The notes under the pieces: generated by a model
What the model saw: the letters and a program-made list of their open reading frames with translations, nothing else
What the model was told of the DNA's origin: nothing
Databases searched by the model: none
Shown: piece by piece, positions 61,415-64,000 of the stretch
Layout: each line of letters starts with the position of its first letter
Position numbering within the stretch: position 1 is the first letter of the stretch
Made by a program: the position numbers and the translations under genes
Source of the DNA: Armillaria gallica
Taxonomy: Eukaryota > Basidiomycota > Agaricomycetes > Agaricales > Physalacriaceae
Length of the DNA: 64,000 nt
Direction of reading: 5' to 3'
NCBI GenBank assembly: GCA_037576215.1
Contig: JBANDB010000009.1
Coordinates: forward strand, 2,232,001-2,296,000

Positions 61415-63548
61415 ATGCCATTGGACACCAAGCACCCCGAAGTTCTCGTGGTACGTTTCTCCTCCTGTTCGTTCCCTGTCGTTTGGTGCTTATGCGCGTC
61501 TCGCGATCAAGGTTGGTGCTGGACCCTCTGGTCTTGTGCTCGCTCTCTCACTTCTTCAAAATGGCGTGTCGGTCCGCATAATCGACAGAAATCCTGAAAT
61601 ACGCGCAGGTCAACGGGGAGCGGGGATCATGGTGAGTCATGTTTCATCATCGCGCGTTTCCTGCCTGACGGCATTTTTCAGCCACGGTCAATGGAGCTGT
61701 TTGAACTCCTTGGCCTCTCGAAACCCATCCTCGACATTGGTTTCGTTACTCCGCCAGTAAAAACATACGACCTACACAAAGGCTTGGAATGCTCGGGGAC
61801 CTTTGAGATAGCGCCGTACATGGAGCCCACAGCCGCGTTCCCATATGTAGGTGGCGCTTCATGCAACTTAGCGCAACGCGGAACTGATTCTCCGCGTCTT
61901 GACAGCTCAACATATTGTGCCTCGGGCAAGACCATCTAGAAACTATCCTTCGGAGAGAACTAGAAGAAAAGTATCATTGCCCGGTTGAGCTGGGCACGGA
62001 GCTTCTTTCATTCTCGCAGGAAAAAGACTACGTCAACGCAACATTAAGAACGCTTGACGGTACGCAGCAAGATCTTACGTTTTCATGGTTACTTGGAGCC
62101 GACGGTGCACGGGGAGTTGTGCGGAAAATGCTGGGTCTGTCCTTCCTTGGGGAAACCAGCAATATTGATAAGATAGTGGTGGGGGATATTTTTGTCGAAG
62201 GGCTGGAACAAGAGGCGCGTCTATGGTTCCTTTTTGCCCGAGCCCCACTTTCTAATTAATTCCTTAGTTTTGGCATATGTGGGGTGATGCCGGAAGCACA
62301 TTGTATGTTCACGAAATCTCGGTCCGTCGAATGTTCCTTATTCAAGTAACCCGTACAGAATCAGTCTCCGACCCACGGAAACACCCTCATTATTCAATTT
62401 CATCCTGACCGGAAAGAACATTGATAACGCTTCAATGTCCCATGACTTGGATGGTCTTCGAGAGTCGTTTATCCGGTGTACGGGGGCGGGCGACTCTGTT
62501 AAATGGGGCAAAATAACATGGGTGTCAAACTACCGGTATGCTCAAGCGTTGACAAAGTATTGACTAGTCGCTGATAAAACAGACCCAATATTCGAATGGT
62601 TGACAGTTTCGGAGACGGGAGAGTTTTCTTGGCCGGAGGTGAGCACGGTCGTTATCTTTGACCAAACCTTGTGCAGTCATCTAATTGTTTTTAGACTCTG
62701 CGCATGTGCATAGCTTCACTGGAGGCCAGGTGCGTCGAATTCTACATAGAAATCTAGGGAAAGACCCTGACTTTGATTCAAACACACAGGGCATGAATAC
62801 TGGAATCCAGGACTCGTTTAACCTCGCTTGGAAACTCGCATTAGTGCAACGGGGCCTAGCATCCCCCTCCCTCCTCCGAACATACACCGAAGAGCGCCTT
62901 CCCGTTATCGCCGAGATGCTGAACCAGACGACCGTTCTACTGAAGCAAACATTCATAAAAAAAGAAAAGCCCTCTGTCTGGCGTCGGGGCGGCAGCCTCC
63001 TCCAGCTTGGCGTGAACTACCGGTGGAGTTCCGTAGTGGTTGACGAGCAATCTGACGACGAGGATGAATACTCTGATGACGAGGATGATTTCCCTGATTC
63101 GTACGGAGAGGACCTGGGCGCCCAACTACGTGCCGGCGACCGTGCCCCTGATGCCCCGGGTCTGCTAAACTTGACATTAGAGGAAGACAGACCTGCAACA
63201 TCGAAGAGGCTCTTCGAGCTATTCGGTGTCTCCCATCATACAATATTGGTCTTCGTGCAGGACCTCCACCGGTGTTCTACAATACTAAAAGGGATCTCAT
63301 CGTCATGTCCGAAGGGACTCATTCGGACTGTTCAAATCGTCCGAGCTGACTTTGGACGGCATGTGGAATGCGGTCCGTTCTGCGCGGATTACACGGTCGA
63401 GGATACACGAGGGCATGCATATGATGCGTATTCCTTGACCGAAGGATGTTGCGCCGTTGTGGTAAGGCCTGACGGCTTCATTGGGGCAATTGTGCAGGAC
63501 AACAATGGCCTACGGCAGTACTTCCGTGGAATATTCGGTTCAAATTGA
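61415..63548 (+). CDS. FAD-dependent aromatic monooxygenase (PHBH/phenol 2-monooxygenase type)
   Basis: Predicted NAD(P)H-dependent hydroxylase of phenolic or polyketide rings. Exon 1 is 61415-61450 (MPLDTKHPEVLV), intron 61451-61511, then VGAGPSGLVLALSLLQNG (FAD GxGxxG), RAGQRGAGIM, PRSMELFELLGL, LLGADGARGVVRKMLGLS (DG motif), FWHMWGDAGSTL, VFLAGDSAHVHSFTGGQ joined to GMNTGIQDSFNLAWKLALV (GD motif, intron 62735-62790). A C-terminal thioredoxin-like domain runs from AGDRAPDAPGLL to GLRQYFRGIFGSN. Two oddities: an acidic insertion (DEQSDDEDEYSDDEDDF) between the domains, and no canonical GT-AG pair joins the exon ending GLEQEA (about 62217) to FWHMWGD in frame without losing residues, so the gene may carry a frameshift or use a weak donor at about 62193. 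About 600 residues. Confidence 0.8.
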
Positions 63549-64000
63549 TGCCATTATTGCTGTGTCTGATAAGGTTCCTCATACCACTACGCTAATTGAT
63601 ATACTTTAATCAACGTAATTCCCCCTACTTATCATATTGGGCCCGGGGTCGGTTAGGCATTACTTCTGTAGCTGTACTGTTGTAACATTTCACAGGGATT
63701 TTCACCCCGTTAACAAGCGAAGCCGTAAAGCCGCTGTACGCGCAGTTGGGGCATAATACATAATGGTTCAACTCAACAACTTTGCCCTCGAAGGAGAGAG
63801 CTTAACTCAGTCGCTACTAGTTCGCCTTCATGACTAGCGATTTCATATTGACAGAGGTCAATGCGAAAGACCTCAGACGGACCTCAGACCTGGACATAGC
63901 GGCCACCTGTTATTATAGGAACCTATGAGCGATTGATTGACCAAGGCGGTGGACATGTCGCTCACTCGTGCAGTACCGAAAGGTGCGTTAACGTTCCTTA
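63549..64000. other. Terminal interval without a recognisable gene
   Basis: 3' flank of the monooxygenase gene; no conserved frame to the window end. Confidence 0.5.

Overview
This window is nuclear DNA of a filamentous basidiomycete, most likely a mushroom-forming Agaricomycete. Genes are interrupted by many short introns (about 45-60 bases, GTRNGY donors and YAG acceptors), genes are tightly packed on both strands, and the proteins match fungal and eukaryotic housekeeping families. No tRNA, rRNA, CRISPR or bacterial operon structure was seen. I built gene models by joining reading frames by eye at plausible splice sites. Exon borders I derived exactly are stated; other borders are approximate.

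Layout. 1-9.5 kb is an accessory region. It holds two full copies of a lineage-specific F-box-like family (147-1086 +, 4293-5253 -), a BTB/POZ gene (-), a HET-domain gene (+), a dispersed repeat of about 280 bp and a broken copy of the F-box-like family. 9.5-27.2 kb is a dense conserved block: a secreted metallophosphoesterase of the 5'-nucleotidase type (-), glutamine-dependent NAD+ synthetase QNS1 (-), the Rab6-GEF subunit RGP1 (+), a small cysteine-rich gene (-), a secreted type-B carboxylesterase (+) and SMC5 (+). 27.2-37.7 kb is again accessory: a third F-box-like copy (-), a relic of a GMC oxidoreductase 3' end, an intronless MBL-fold hydrolase (+), an intact GMC oxidoreductase (-), and a gene-poor stretch with a large imperfect inverted repeat (35.4-36.5 kb). 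37.8-54.3 kb is a second conserved block: exocyst SEC6 (-) facing COQ6 (+), a coiled-coil gene (-), an F-box gene (+), eIF3g (-), an aldehyde dehydrogenase (-), a Zds1-type gene (-) and the tiny gamma-tubulin-complex gene MZT1 (-). 54.3-64 kb is sparser: a probably degenerate unidentified gene (-), a GH16 glucanase (-), TMA16 (+) and a PHBH-type FAD monooxygenase (+).

The genes do not form one pathway. They cover NAD and ubiquinone synthesis (QNS1, COQ6), chromosome structure (SMC5), vesicle traffic (RGP1, SEC6), translation and ribosome assembly (eIF3g, TMA16), mitosis (Zds1-like, MZT1) and secreted or detoxifying enzymes (esterase, GMC, GH16, ALDH, monooxygenase). The most unusual content is the F-box-like family, with three complete two-exon members plus several truncated or start-less relics. 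The other notable points are an 8-base micro-exon encoding the glycine-rich FAD motif of the GMC enzyme and the inverted repeat with a palindrome near its centre.
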